Source of the DNA: Rhodospirillales bacterium URHD0017 | GTDB taxonomy: Bacteria; Pseudomonadota; Alphaproteobacteria; Reyranellales; Reyranellaceae | DNA: 64,000 bases | NCBI GenBank assembly: GCA_900110395.1 | Contig: FODP01000009.1 | Location: forward strand, 62,001 to 126,000 | Direction of reading: 5' to 3' | Shown here: positions 44,588 to 53,845 of the stretch, one piece after another | Layout: each line of letters begins with the position of its first letter | Position numbering within the stretch: position 1 is the first letter of the stretch | Translations under genes and position numbers: made by a program | The notes under the pieces: generated by a model | Database searches by the model: none | Told to the model about the DNA's origin: nothing | Seen by the model: only the letters and a program-made list of their open reading frames with translations

Positions 44588-46306
44588 ATGCCACGCTTCG
44601 ACAAGAGCCGCCTGCCCAGCCGTTACGTGACCGAGGGACCGGAGAAGGCGCCAATGCGGGCAATGATGCTCGGCACCGGCCTTGCTCCGGCGGATCTCGA
44701 CATGCCGCTGATCGGCATCGCCACGACCTGGAGCGAATCCTCGCCCTGCAACATGCCGCTGCACGACCAGGCCCAGTTCGTGAAGACGGGCGTGCGCGAG
44801 GCGGGCGGCACGCCCTTCGAATTCACCTCGGCCAGCGTGACCGACGGGATCGCCAACGGCCATCGCGGCATGAAGGCGTCGCTGGTGTCGCGCGAGCTGG
44901 TGGCGGAGTCGATCGAGCTGGTCGTGCGCGGCCACTGCTACGACGCGATCGTGGGCCTCGCCGGCTGCGACAAGACACTTCCGGGCGTGATGATGGCCAT
45001 GGTGCGACTGAACGTGCCGTCGGTGTTCCTCTATGGCGGGTCCCTGCTGCCCGGCAACCTCGACGGCCGTCAGGTCGGCGTCGTCGAGGTGTTCGAAGGC
45101 GTGGGTTCGTACACCGGCGGCAAGATCAGCCGCGACGAGCTGCAGCGCCTCGAGATTGCCGCCTGCCCGACGATCGGCGCCTGCCCCGGCCAATACACGG
45201 CAAGCACCATGGCGGCGGTGTCCGAAGCCATGGGCATCGCGCTCCCCGGCTCCGGCTTTGTTCCGGCCGTCGACGCCAAGCGCGGCGCGATCGCTGCGGC
45301 CTGCGGGCGGACAGTGATGGACCTGATCGCGCGCAACATCCGGCCGCGTGACATCGTCACCCGGAAGTCGCTGGAGAACGCCGCCGCCGTCGTTGCTGCC
45401 TCGGGCGGATCGACCAACAGCGCCCTTCACCTGCCGGCGATCGCCAACGAAGCCGGCATCAAGTTCGATCTGGCCGATGTCGTCGACGTCTTTCGCCGCA
45501 CGCCCTATCTCGCCGACATGAAGCCGGCGGGGCGCTACATGGCGATCGACCTCTACCGCATCGGCGGCGTGCCCGTTCTGATCAAGGCGTTGCTCGACGG
45601 CGGCTACCTGCATGGCGATTGCCTGACGGTCACCGGCAAGACGCTCGCCGAGAATCATGCCGACGTGGTGGTCCCGGACGGACAGGACATCTTGCGGCCG
45701 GCTAAAAATCCCTTCTCGCCGAGTGGAGGCGTGGTCGGCCTCAAGGGCTCGCTCGCACCGGAAGGTGCGATCTGCAAGGTCGCGCACCTCCATCGTCGCG
45801 CGCTGACCGGTCCAGCCCGCATCTTCGAATCGGAGGAAGACTGCCTCGCCGCCGTGCTGCGGCGCGACTACAAGGCGGGCGAAGTCCTGGTGATCCGCTA
45901 CGAGGGTCCGCGCGGCGGGCCGGGCATGCGCGAGATGCTGGCGACGACATCCGCCGTCTACGGCCAGGGCATGGGCGAGGAGGTGGCGCTGGTGACCGAC
46001 GGGCGGTTCTCGGGCGGCACGCGCGGCCTCTGCGTCGGTCATCTCGGGCCCGAGGCCGCCGTCGGCGGACCGATCGCGCTCGTCAAGGACGGCGACATGA
46101 TCGCCATCGATGCCGACGCCGGCACGATCGAGCTGCTGGTGTCCGCGGCCGAGCTCGACGAGCGCCGCCGCCACTGGCAGCCGCGCACCACCTTGCATCC
46201 GACGGGCGCGCTGTGGCGCTATGCCCAGACCGTCGGCAACGCCGCCGGCGGCGCCGTCGTGCATCCCGGCGCGAGCGCCGAGAAAGTCAGCTACGCCGAC
46301 GCCTGA
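44588..46306 (+). CDS. ilvD: Dihydroxyacid dehydratase family protein (IlvD/Edd)
   Basis: 572 residues, usual length. Iron-sulfur cysteines are visible at SPCN (C54), AGCDK (C127) and GACPGQY (C199), with the [11 protein letters not shown]-terminal loop. It dehydrates 2,3-dihydroxy acids to 2-oxo acids; in the Ilv pathway this makes 2-oxoisovalerate. Placement next to a LysR regulator and an FAD oxidoreductase suggests a catabolic paralogue, possibly for a sugar acid, rather than the biosynthetic enzyme (inference). Confidence 0.92.
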   Translation: MPRFDKSRLPSRYVTEGPEKAPMRAMMLGTGLAPADLDMPLIGIATTWSESSPCNMPLHDQAQFVKTGVREAGGTPFEFTSASVTDGIANGHRGMKASLVSRELVAESIELVVRGHCYDAIVGLAGCDKTLPGVMMAMVRLNVPSVFLYGGSLLPGNLDGRQVGVVEVFEGVGSYTGGKISRDELQRLEIAACPTIGACPGQYTASTMAAVSEAMGIALPGSGFVPAVDAKRGAIAAACGRTVMDLIARNIRPRDIVTRKSLENAAAVVAASGGSTNSALHLPAIANEAGIKFDLADVVDVFRRTPYLADMKPAGRYMAIDLYRIGGVPVLIKALLDGGYLHGDCLTVTGKTLAENHADVVVPDGQDILRPAKNPFSPSGGVVGLKGSLAPEGAICKVAHLHRRALTGPARIFESEEDCLAAVLRRDYKAGEVLVIRYEGPRGGPGMREMLATTSAVYGQGMGEEVALVTDGRFSGGTRGLCVGHLGPEAAVGGPIALVKDGDMIAIDADAGTIELLVSAAELDERRRHWQPRTTLHPTGALWRYAQTVGNAAGGAVVHPGASAEKVSYADA

Positions 46307-46326
46307 CGGGCCGGTACAGTGCCCGG

Positions 46327-47433
46327 ATGAGCCGGGCCAGACGCATCGTCATCTGCGGCGGCGGCGCCATCGGCGCCGCCATTGCCTACTTCCTCAGCCG
46401 GCGCGGTGCCGAGCCCATCGTGATCGAGCGCCACCAGGTCGCCGGTTCGGCTTCCGGCAAGTCGGGCGGCTTCCTGGCCTTCGACTGGTGCCGCGGCAGT
46501 CCGCTCGACCGGCTGGCGCGACGCAGCTTCATCCTGCATGCCGAGCTGGCCGATACCCTCGCCAATCCTTGGGGCTATCGCCGTCTCGACACCTATGGCG
46601 GCTACGCCGTCGAGGGCGGCGAACGCCGTCCCGGCGAGCGGCCGTGGCTGTCCGAAGGCGTGACGATCACGGGCCGCCTCGGCTCGCCGCAGACGACGGC
46701 GATCGTCGACCCGCGCGCCTTCACGACGGGCCTGATGGCCGCCGCCGAGAAGCACGGTGGCGCGCTTCGGCACGGCACGGCCGTCGACCTGGTGCGCGAC
46801 AAGAACGGTGTTCGTGGCGTGGTGCTCGAAGACGGCGAGATCGTCGACGGCGACGGCGTGGTCATCGCCATGGGTCCGTGGTCGATCCTGGCAACGCGCT
46901 GGCTGCCATTGCCCGCGGTGTACGGCTACAAGGGCCACAGTCTCATCTTCCGGACTGGCGAGGCGATCCCGGCGGAAGCGCTGTTCCTCGAATACCGGGA
47001 ATCGACGGGCGAGGTCCTGACGCCGGAACTGTTCCCGCGCGCCGACGGCACGACCTGGGTGTGCGCGGTATCGAGCACGGAACCGATGCCCATCGATCCC
47101 GCGCAGGTGTCGCCCGACGAGGGCGCGCACGAGCGGCTCGAGGCGATGTGCCGGGCCATCTCGCCGGCGCTCGCGGCGGCGCCGATCACGGCGCGACAGG
47201 CCTGCTTCCGGCCGGTCACCGACGATGGCCTGCCGATGATCGGCGCCGTGGCGGGCGTCGATGGCGCCTATGTCGCCACCGGACACAGCGTCTGGGGCAT
47301 GCTGAACGCGCCCGCGACCGGCGAGGCCATGGCCGAGCTGATCCTCGACGGTGCGGCGCAGCATGTCGACTTGGGGTCTTTCGCCCCCGGTCGCCTGCGC
47401 GCCTTCGATCCGGCGCGCCTTCGCCGGGCCTGA
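46327..47433 (+). CDS. FAD-dependent amino acid oxidase-like oxidoreductase (DAO family)
   Basis: 368 residues from the ATG at 46327, where the FAD motif IVICGGGAIGAAIAYFLSRRGAEPIVIE starts at residue 7. The DAO family C-terminus reads RPVTDDGLPMIGAVAGVDGAYVATGHSVWGMLNAPATGEAMAELI. It oxidises an amine or secondary amino acid with FAD. The HSVWGMLNAP segment is the usual substrate-contact region of the glycine/sarcosine oxidase group. Twenty bases separate it from the dehydratase, so they may be cotranscribed. Confidence 0.9.
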   Translation: MSRARRIVICGGGAIGAAIAYFLSRRGAEPIVIERHQVAGSASGKSGGFLAFDWCRGSPLDRLARRSFILHAELADTLANPWGYRRLDTYGGYAVEGGERRPGERPWLSEGVTITGRLGSPQTTAIVDPRAFTTGLMAAAEKHGGALRHGTAVDLVRDKNGVRGVVLEDGEIVDGDGVVIAMGPWSILATRWLPLPAVYGYKGHSLIFRTGEAIPAEALFLEYRESTGEVLTPELFPRADGTTWVCAVSSTEPMPIDPAQVSPDEGAHERLEAMCRAISPALAAAPITARQACFRPVTDDGLPMIGAVAGVDGAYVATGHSVWGMLNAPATGEAMAELILDGAAQHVDLGSFAPGRLRAFDPARLRRA

Positions 47434-47443
47434 GGGGCGTCTC

Positions 47444-48283
47444 ATGTCGCAGTTCTCGGTACGGCTTCTCCTGAGCACGGATACCTTGACCGTCCGCGAC
47501 GTGGTTTGCGATGGCGCCTGCCGGCACGCCAGTGCCGAGGAATGCACCGCCGCGACGCATCTGGTCTTCCCTTATCGCGGGGTCTACGTCCGGCACCTGG
47601 GTCGAAGCGATGCCGTGGCCGAAGCCAACCAGGTGTTGTTCTTCAACGAGGCCGAAGGCTACCGGGTCAGCCACCCGATCTCCGGCGGCGACGCTTCTCT
47701 CGATCTGATGATGGACGATGCGACGGTGCGCGAGCTGGCGCCGGGAGGCATGGTGCGCCAGGGCAGCATGGTTGCTTTCGATCAGCAGCGCCTGCGCATC
47801 GATCCGCGGACGCAGGCGCTGGTGGCGCTGCTGCGCCACAGCTTGAGCCGCCACCTCGCGGACACACTGGAGGCGGAAACGCTGGCCCTGACGCTGATCC
47901 GGCGCGCGCTCGGTGAGCGGACATCGCACGCCGCCGGCGCCAGCCCCGGTCGGCGCAAGCTGGTCGACCGTGCCAAGGTCGTGTTGTCGACGGACCTGAC
48001 GCGGCGGTGGACGCTTGCCGAGATCGGCACGGAAGTCGGCGTCTCGCCGGTCTACCTGACGCAGGTGTTCCAGCAGGTCGAAGCCATGCCCCTCTATCGC
48101 TACCACCTCCGCCTGAGGCTGGCGCGCGCCTTGGACCTGCTTGGCCGATATGACGACCTCACCGCGCTCAGCGTGGACCTCGGCTTCTCCAGCCACAGCC
48201 ATTTCAGCGCCGCCTTTCGCCAGGCCTACGGCCGCACACCGGCCGAGTTCCAGCGCTCGATCCGTCCGCGCCGAGGCCGGTAG
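47444..48283 (+). CDS. AraC family transcriptional regulator
   Basis: 279 residues from the ATG at 47444. The C-terminal 100 residues form the double helix-turn-helix: RWTLAEIGTEVGVSPVYLTQVFQQVEAMPLYRYHLRLRLARALDLL and DDLTALSVDLGFSSHSHFSAAFRQAYGRTPAEF. The N-terminal effector region is cupin-like (CRHASAEECTAATHLVFPYRGVYVRHL) but has no recognised ligand site. It probably controls the short plus-strand operon that follows. Confidence 0.93.
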   Translation: MSQFSVRLLLSTDTLTVRDVVCDGACRHASAEECTAATHLVFPYRGVYVRHLGRSDAVAEANQVLFFNEAEGYRVSHPISGGDASLDLMMDDATVRELAPGGMVRQGSMVAFDQQRLRIDPRTQALVALLRHSLSRHLADTLEAETLALTLIRRALGERTSHAAGASPGRRKLVDRAKVVLSTDLTRRWTLAEIGTEVGVSPVYLTQVFQQVEAMPLYRYHLRLRLARALDLLGRYDDLTALSVDLGFSSHSHFSAAFRQAYGRTPAEFQRSIRPRRGR

Positions 48284-48371
48284 ATCGCTAAAGATTCTGA
48301 CAGCGGCCAGCCGTCTGAAATGCCTTTTTCCATCCCAGGCCGAGATCCCGGCTCCTGGAGGAGATGGAAAG

Positions 48372-48536
48372 ATGACTGCGAGAACCTGTGCGGCTTGCGA
48401 CTGCGAGCTCGATGGCACGGCCATCAAGATCAAGCTCGGCGGCAATACGGTCGAGGTGTGCTGCGAGGCCTGTGCGCGGGCCCTCAACGAAGCCGATGCG
48501 TCGATCTCGACCGACGCACATGTTAGGGAAGGTTGA
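48372..48536 (+). CDS. Small Cys-rich, TRASH-like metal-binding protein
   Basis: 54 residues from the ATG at 48372, with GGAG ahead (GGAGGAGATGGAAAG). CAACDCELDG at the N-terminus and CCEACARALNE form a paired CxxC zinc-ribbon arrangement (C6, C9, C11, C30, C31, C34). The 33 C-terminal residues end in a DAHVREG tail. Similar small proteins can be metal chaperones or regulators. It is three bases from the hydrolase gene, so they are cotranscribed. Confidence 0.7.
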   Translation: MTARTCAACDCELDGTAIKIKLGGNTVEVCCEACARALNEADASISTDAHVREG

Positions 48537-48539
48537 GCG

Positions 48540-49412
48540 ATGGCCTCTCCGACCAAGCGCAGCGTGGCAACAGCGTCCGGCCGCATCGCCTACGCCGAAG
48601 CCGGATCAGGGCCGGTTGCCCTGTTCGTCCATGGTGTTTTGCTCAACGGCCATCTGTGGCGCCACCAACTCGCGGCCCTGTCCGATGTACGTCGCTGCAT
48701 CGCCGTGGACCTGCTGGCGCATGGCGACACCGAGATCGCGCCCGATCAGGACGTGTCGGTGACGGCCAATGCCCGGATGCTGTGCGCGGTCATGGACGTC
48801 CTCGGGATCGACAAGGTCGACCTGGTCGGCAACGACAGCGGCGGCGGCATCGCCCAGATCTTCGCCGCGTCAAACCCCTCGCGCGTGCGCAGTCTTACGC
48901 TCACCGACTGCGACGTCCATGACAACTGGCCGCCGGAAGCGTTCAAGCCGTTCCTCGAGATGGCGGCAGCCGGAGGCCTGCGCGGCACGCTCGACGCCAT
49001 GCTGGCCGACAAGAACGTCTACCGCTCGGCAGGGGCGCTGGGACCGGCCTACGAACATCCCGAGCGGGTGACCGACGAGACCATCGAGACCTATCTGCGT
49101 CCGCTGGTGAGCACCGAGCAGCGCACACGCGACTTCCAGCGCTTTCTCGCCGAATTTGACTGCAAGCACACCGTCGCCGTGGAGAAGCAGCTGCGGACGC
49201 TCGATGCGCCGACGCTGATCGCCTGGGGGACCGACGACATCTACTTCGATGTCCGATGGTCGCACTGGTTGGCCAGCACCATCCCCGGTACGCGCAGGCG
49301 GGTCGAGCTCGAAGGGGCGCGGATCTTCTTTCCCGAGGAACGCGCCGGGGAATTCAATCGCGAACTCCGCAGCCACTGGATGGCGGCAGAGGGCGAGCGG
49401 AGCAAACGATGA
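48540..49412 (+). CDS. Alpha/beta-fold hydrolase, haloalkane dehalogenase-like
   Basis: 290 residues. Fold landmarks: ALFVHGVLLNGHLWRHQLAAL and the elbow LVGNDSGGGIAQ, in which Asp99 is the nucleophile as in dehalogenase/epoxide hydrolase relatives. The acid lies in AWGTDDIYF. The C-terminal catalytic His region reads GARIFFPEERAGEF, with no His in the usual place, as in some uncharacterised relatives. Catalysis is therefore uncertain. It is in an operon with the small Cys-rich protein and overlaps the next gene (ATGA). Confidence 0.85.
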   Translation: MASPTKRSVATASGRIAYAEAGSGPVALFVHGVLLNGHLWRHQLAALSDVRRCIAVDLLAHGDTEIAPDQDVSVTANARMLCAVMDVLGIDKVDLVGNDSGGGIAQIFAASNPSRVRSLTLTDCDVHDNWPPEAFKPFLEMAAAGGLRGTLDAMLADKNVYRSAGALGPAYEHPERVTDETIETYLRPLVSTEQRTRDFQRFLAEFDCKHTVAVEKQLRTLDAPTLIAWGTDDIYFDVRWSHWLASTIPGTRRRVELEGARIFFPEERAGEFNRELRSHWMAAEGERSKR

Positions 49413-50181
49413 GCGACACCAGGAAGAAGGCCGACGACTTCCATGGGCTGCACGTTCCCGGACGGCCCTTCGTGTTGTTCAATATCTGGGACGCCGGGAC
49501 AGCGAAGGCGGTCGCAGCGTCCGGCGCACGTGCGATCGCAACGGGAAGCTGGTCGGTCGCGGCCGCCAATGGCTTCAAGGATGGCGAGGACCTGCCGCTC
49601 GACCTCGCGATCGACAACTTGGCGCGGATCGCGGGCGCGACGACCCTGCCGGTGAGCATCGACATCGAGAGCGGTTACGGCAGGACGGCGGACGCGGCGG
49701 GCCGGACGATCGCGCGCACCATCGAGGCCGGCGCGATCGGATGCAACCTGGAGGACAGTTTCCCCGAAAGCGGCAAGTTGCGCGACACGGCCGAGCAGGT
49801 GGAAGCCTGCGCACGGCGCGCCGGGCAGCCGATATGGCCGGCTTTCGCTACTTCATCAATGCGCGCACCGACGTCTTCTTCCAGGAAGCGACGGAAGGAC
49901 AGGACGAGGCCATGCTCGCGGCCGCGATCGAGCGCGCCCGCGCCTATGCCGACGCCGGCGCCGACGGGCTCTTCGTTCCCGGTCTCGCCGACGGGGCGAT
50001 GATGGCGCGCCTCGTCCGCGCCTCTCCCCTGCCCGTGAACATCATGGTCGACGACCGAACGCCGGGTCTTGCCGTGCTCGCCGAGGCCGGCGTTGCCCGT
50101 ATCAGCCACGGACCGAGGCCATACTTGGCGGCGATGGAAAAGCTGGAGCAGCTCGCCCGCGCAGCAATGACCTCCCTCTAG
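49409..50181 (+). pseudogene. Isocitrate lyase/PEP mutase family protein, interrupted by a frameshift
   Basis: It begins at the ATG overlapping the hydrolase stop. The first part (LFNIWDAGTAKAVAASGARAIATGSWSVA, PVSIDIESGYG, GCNLEDSF) is normal for the PEP mutase/ICL-like family. At about 49811-49830 the frame changes by a missing base. The next frame then carries the conserved FRYFINARTDVFFQEA and GADGLFVPGLADG to the stop at 50181. All motifs are present, so the break may be a sequencing or assembly error. Members split C-C or P-C bonds of phospho- or 2-hydroxy acids. Confidence 0.8.
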
Positions 50182-50190
50182 AGGGCATGT

Positions 50191-50212
50191 TTTTGCCCGA
50201 ATTCGGGCAAAA
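50191..50212. promoter_or_regulatory. Perfect 22-base palindrome before the glmS unit
   Basis: An exact inverted repeat with arms TTTTGCCCGAA and TTCGGGCAAAA, centred on an EcoRI-like AATT, lies 38 bases ahead of the start of the 92-aa gene. There is no following U-tract, so an intrinsic terminator is unlikely. It looks like an operator for a dimeric regulator. Confidence 0.5.
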
Positions 50213-50249
50213 CGGTACAGTTCGGCTCCCCAGCCGACTAGAGGTCTCC

Positions 50250-50528
50250 GTGAACGACGCCGAGTTGGACGATTTGAACGAGCTCGTGGAGTACCTGGCC
50301 CGGACATCGAGATTGGAGCCACAGGAGGCTCGTCGCGTGGTCGACGAGGTCCTGTCGTTCCTGGTCGAGGAGCCCGAGTCGTTCGTCCGCCGACGCCACC
50401 TGGCGCTGCAGCGGCAGGGTCTCGCGAACACCGCGATCTTCGCCCGGCTGCAGGCCGAGCTCGCCCAGCGCCGCTTCCCGGCGCCGGCCTACACCACGCG
50501 GCAGCTGCGCCGCATCATCTACGGCTAG
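50250..50528 (+). CDS. Conserved small helical protein upstream of glmS
   Basis: 92 residues from the GTG at 50250, with GAGG six bases before. The frame continues upstream through the palindrome without coding character. It is entirely helical and highly charged (LDDLNELVEYLARTSRLEPQEARRVVDEVLSFL), with RRRHLALQRQGL and a C-terminal YTTRQLRRIIYG. No family recognised. Ten bases separate it from glmS, so it may be translated from the same mRNA. Confidence 0.7.
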   Translation: MNDAELDDLNELVEYLARTSRLEPQEARRVVDEVLSFLVEEPESFVRRRHLALQRQGLANTAIFARLQAELAQRRFPAPAYTTRQLRRIIYG

Positions 50529-50538
50529 GACCTTCTTT

Positions 50539-52359
50539 ATGTGCGGCATCGTCGGTTACATCGGCAAGCGTCAGGCTGCTCCCATCCTGATGGCCGGGCT
50601 CAATCGCCTGGAATACCGCGGCTACGATTCGGCCGGCATCGCCATCGCCAACAAGGGCGCGCTCAGGATCGCCAAGCGCAAGGGCCGCGTGCGCGAGCTC
50701 GATGAGCTCAGGCCGCTCCGCTTCAAGGGCACGTCGGGCATCGCCCATACGCGCTGGGCGACCAACGGCGAGCCGAGCGACCGCAATGCCCATCCCCACA
50801 GCGACAGCGCCGGCCGTTACGCCGTCGTGCACAACGGCATCATCGAGAACGCCGCGGCGTTGCGGGCACAGCTCGCGACCCAAGGGACGACCTTCAGCTC
50901 CGACACCGACACCGAGGTGATCGCCCATCTGGTCGCAATGATGGACGACGGCTCGCCGCTCGAGGCCGTGGTGAGCGCGGTCCTTAAGCTGGTGGTCGGC
51001 ACCTATGGCCTTGCGGTCATGGATGCCGAACGCCCCGACGTGCTGGTCGTGGCGCGCAACGGCAGTCCGGTCATGCTGGGTTTGGGCGACAAGGAGACGC
51101 TGTTCGCCTCCGACGCGTCGGCCCTGGTGCGGCACGCCACCAGCGTCGTGCATCTCGACGATGGCGAGATCGCGGTCGTGCGCGCCGACGGCTATGAGAC
51201 GCGCAAGCTCGACGGCACCAGCACGGTCAAGACGCCGTCGGCGATGGTCTGGAAGGACGAGTCCTTCGACAAGGGCGCGTTCGACCACTACATGCGCAAG
51301 GAGATCGCCGACCAGCCCGAGGCGCTGCGGCGCACGCTGAGCGGACGGCTGGAGCCGCGCTTCCAGACCACGCATCTCGGCGGCATCACGCTCTCGGCGC
51401 CCGAGCTTCTGGACGTACGCCGCATCCGGATCCTGGGCTGTGGCGCTGCCTATATCGCAGGAGTCATGGGCGCGCACCTGATCGAGCAGCTGGCGCGCAT
51501 CCCCTGCCAGGCCGAGCCCGCGTCGGAGTTCCGCTACCGCAATCCCGTGATCGAGATGGACACGCTCTACATCGCCGTCAGCCAGTCGGGCGAGACGTTC
51601 GACACCCTGGCGGCCGTGCAGGAGGTCAAGCGCAAGGGCGGCCGCGTGATGGGCATCGTCAACGTCGTCGGCAGCACCATTGCGCGCGAATGCGGCCAGG
51701 GCATCTATCTGCATGCCGGGCCCGAGGTCGCCGTGGTCTCGACCAAGACCTTCACCTGCAGCATCGTCGCCTTGGCGCTGCTCGCCGTCCACCTCGGCCG
51801 CCTGCGCGACCTTTCGAACGCCAACGGTGCGCGCCTGCTGAAGGCGCTGGACGCCCTGCCCGACCGCGTCGCGGCGATCCTCGAGCGCGAGGACGAGATC
51901 GCCCGCCTGGCTGAATTCTTCCAGGGCGCCGAGCACGCCTTCTATGTCGGCCGAGCCGCGGGCCACGCCATCGCCATGGAAGGGGCGCTGAAACTCAAGG
52001 AGATCAGCTACCTCCACGCCGAGGCCTATCCCGCCTCCGAGCTGAAGCACGGACCGCTCGCCCTGGTGACGCCCGAGACACCGACCGTGATCGTGCTGCC
52101 GCGCGACGATCTTTTCGCCAAGAACGTCTCGACCATCGAGGAGGTCAAGGCGCGCGGCGGGCCGGTCATTGCCATCACCCATCCGGGCGAGACGCATGCC
52201 CCTTTCGACCGCTCGTTCGAGGTGCCGGCGCTCGAGCCCGAGCTCGATCCCCTGCTCCTGTACATTCCGCTGCAGCTCCTCGCCTATCACGTGGCCCGGC
52301 AGCGCGGATGCGATATCGACAAGCCGCGCAACCTCGCGAAATCCGTCACGGTCGAGTAA
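50539..52359 (+). CDS. glmS: Glutamine-fructose-6-phosphate transaminase (isomerizing)
   Basis: 606 residues, usual length. N-terminal glutaminase with Cys2 as nucleophile (MCGIVGYIG) and the ammonia-channel RWATNGEPSDRNAHPH. Two SIS domains follow: IRILGCGAAYIAG and GRAAGHAIAMEGALKLKEISYLHAE, and the C-terminus ends KPRNLAKSVTVE. It makes glucosamine 6-phosphate for peptidoglycan and LPS. Nearby sequence does not contain a glmS ribozyme-riboswitch, which is expected in this phylum. Confidence 0.95.
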   Translation: MCGIVGYIGKRQAAPILMAGLNRLEYRGYDSAGIAIANKGALRIAKRKGRVRELDELRPLRFKGTSGIAHTRWATNGEPSDRNAHPHSDSAGRYAVVHNGIIENAAALRAQLATQGTTFSSDTDTEVIAHLVAMMDDGSPLEAVVSAVLKLVVGTYGLAVMDAERPDVLVVARNGSPVMLGLGDKETLFASDASALVRHATSVVHLDDGEIAVVRADGYETRKLDGTSTVKTPSAMVWKDESFDKGAFDHYMRKEIADQPEALRRTLSGRLEPRFQTTHLGGITLSAPELLDVRRIRILGCGAAYIAGVMGAHLIEQLARIPCQAEPASEFRYRNPVIEMDTLYIAVSQSGETFDTLAAVQEVKRKGGRVMGIVNVVGSTIARECGQGIYLHAGPEVAVVSTKTFTCSIVALALLAVHLGRLRDLSNANGARLLKALDALPDRVAAILEREDEIARLAEFFQGAEHAFYVGRAAGHAIAMEGALKLKEISYLHAEAYPASELKHGPLALVTPETPTVIVLPRDDLFAKNVSTIEEVKARGGPVIAITHPGETHAPFDRSFEVPALEPELDPLLLYIPLQLLAYHVARQRGCDIDKPRNLAKSVTVE

Positions 52360-52364
52360 GGCCG

Positions 52365-52751
52365 TCACGCCACGGCAATCGCTTCGATCTCCACGAGCCA
52401 CGCCGGATCGAGAGTCTGCACGACGATCGCCGTCGTCGGGATGCGCCGGCTGCCGAGCGCGCGCTCGCGGGCGGCGCCGTTGGCCGCGGCGTATGACGGA
52501 TCGCGCAAATAGCTCGTGAGGCGGACGATGTTGTCTGTTGTCATGTTCGCATCGGCAAGGATGGTGCGGATGTTGTTCCAGATCAGCTCGAGCTGCTCAT
52601 CGAGGGTGTTCGGCGCCGAACCATCGGTACGCAGGCCCATCGTGCCCGCGACATAGAGAAACCGCTCGGGCTGGCGGACTTCGAGCGCGTGAACATAGTC
52701 GGGCGTCGCGGCATAGATGCCGACGACGGGATTGTGGACGATCTGTTGCAT
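52365..52751 (-). CDS. RidA family protein
   Basis: 128 residues from the ATG at 52751. Typical RidA core: PERFLYVAGTMGLRTDG, QLELIWNNIRTILADANMTTDNIVRLTSYLRDPSY, TTAIVVQTLDPAWLVEIEAIAVA. The catalytic Arg normally found near the C-terminus of active imine deaminases is not clearly present in this region (TTAIVV), so this may be a non-RidA subfamily member. Converges on glmS with five bases between. Confidence 0.88.
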   Translation of the reverse strand: MQQIVHNPVVGIYAATPDYVHALEVRQPERFLYVAGTMGLRTDGSAPNTLDEQLELIWNNIRTILADANMTTDNIVRLTSYLRDPSYAAANGAARERALGSRRIPTTAIVVQTLDPAWLVEIEAIAVA

Positions 52752-52852
52752 GGCCCCCGTGTACAACAAATTCGGCGCGCCACGCACGGTTGACTTGATA
52801 GCGGACACCGCATAGGTTCCGCGCCCTTTTCTTCCACCGGCGGACGGTCGCC

Positions 52853-53845
52853 ATGCCGCAGATCCTCGTCGAGGCGCTGGCCAAGACCTATCGCGTCGCT
52901 GAACGCGCGCCAGGCCTCGCCGGGGCGCTGAGCGGCCTCGTACGCCGGCGCTGGCGCGCGGTGCATGCCCTGGCCGACATCTCGTTCAGCCTCGAGGCCG
53001 GCGAACTGCTGGCCTTCATCGGACCCAACGGGGCGGGCAAGTCCACGACGGTGAAGATCCTGTCGGGCATCCTGCGGCCCACCAGCGGCCGCGTCGAGGT
53101 GGGCGGCCTGGTGCCCTACGAGGACCGCGTGCGCCACGTGGCGCGCATCGGCGTCGTGTTCGGCCAGCGCAGCCAGCTCTGGTGGGACCTGCCGGTGATC
53201 GACGGCTTCGACTTGCTGGCCGACATCTATCGCGTCGAGGCCGAGCGCTACCGGCGCCGGCGCGACGAGCTTGTCGCCATGCTGAGGCTCGAGCCGCTGC
53301 TCGACCAGCCGGTACGCCAGCTCTCGCTCGGCCAGCGCATGCGGGCGGAGTTCGCCGCGGCGCTGCTGCACGATCCGGCCATCCTGTTCCTCGACGAGCC
53401 GACCATCGGGCTCGATGCGCCGTCGAAGCTCGCCGTGCGCGACTTCGTGCGTCGGCTCAACCGCGAGCAGGGTGTGACCGTGCTGCTCACGACCCACGAC
53501 ATGCACGACGTCGAGGCGTTGGCCGAGCGCGTCATCGTCATCGGCCAGGGCCGCCTGCTGACCGACGGCCCGTTCGAGAGCCTGCGGGCCAGCGTGCTCG
53601 CCGAACGGCGGCTCCACATCGACTTTGCAGACGCCGCACCGGAGGTCGAGATGCCGGGCGTCACGGTCCGGGCGCGCAGCGCGCGCTCGCTCGAGCTTGC
53701 CTTCGATCCCGCGAAGATCCCGACGCCGAAGCTGATCGCCGCCATCACCGCAGAGCACGCCGTCGATGACATCCATGTCGAGGAGCCCGCCATCGAGGAG
53801 GTGATCGCCCGCTTCTACGACCTGCACGATGCGGGCGAGGCATGA
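52853..53845 (+). CDS. ABC-2 type exporter, ATP-binding protein (COG4586)
   Basis: 330 residues. Walker A IGPNGAGKSTT, signature LSLGQRMRAEFAAALLHDP, Walker B LFLDEPTIGLDAPSKLAVRDF and the switch LTTHDMHDVEALAE. The C-terminal 90 residues are a small regulatory extension. It is the first of a three-gene exporter with two permeases, both overlapping or closely spaced. Probably a drug/lipid/polysaccharide exporter; the cargo is unknown. Confidence 0.93.
   Translation: MPQILVEALAKTYRVAERAPGLAGALSGLVRRRWRAVHALADISFSLEAGELLAFIGPNGAGKSTTVKILSGILRPTSGRVEVGGLVPYEDRVRHVARIGVVFGQRSQLWWDLPVIDGFDLLADIYRVEAERYRRRRDELVAMLRLEPLLDQPVRQLSLGQRMRAEFAAALLHDPAILFLDEPTIGLDAPSKLAVRDFVRRLNREQGVTVLLTTHDMHDVEALAERVIVIGQGRLLTDGPFESLRASVLAERRLHIDFADAAPEVEMPGVTVRARSARSLELAFDPAKIPTPKLIAAITAEHAVDDIHVEEPAIEEVIARFYDLHDAGEA

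Noticed and set aside
50213-50538. glmS ribozyme/riboswitch ahead of glmS
   Set aside because: Only a ten-base gap and a short open frame precede glmS; no ribozyme-like core is present and the class is typical of Gram-positive bacteria.
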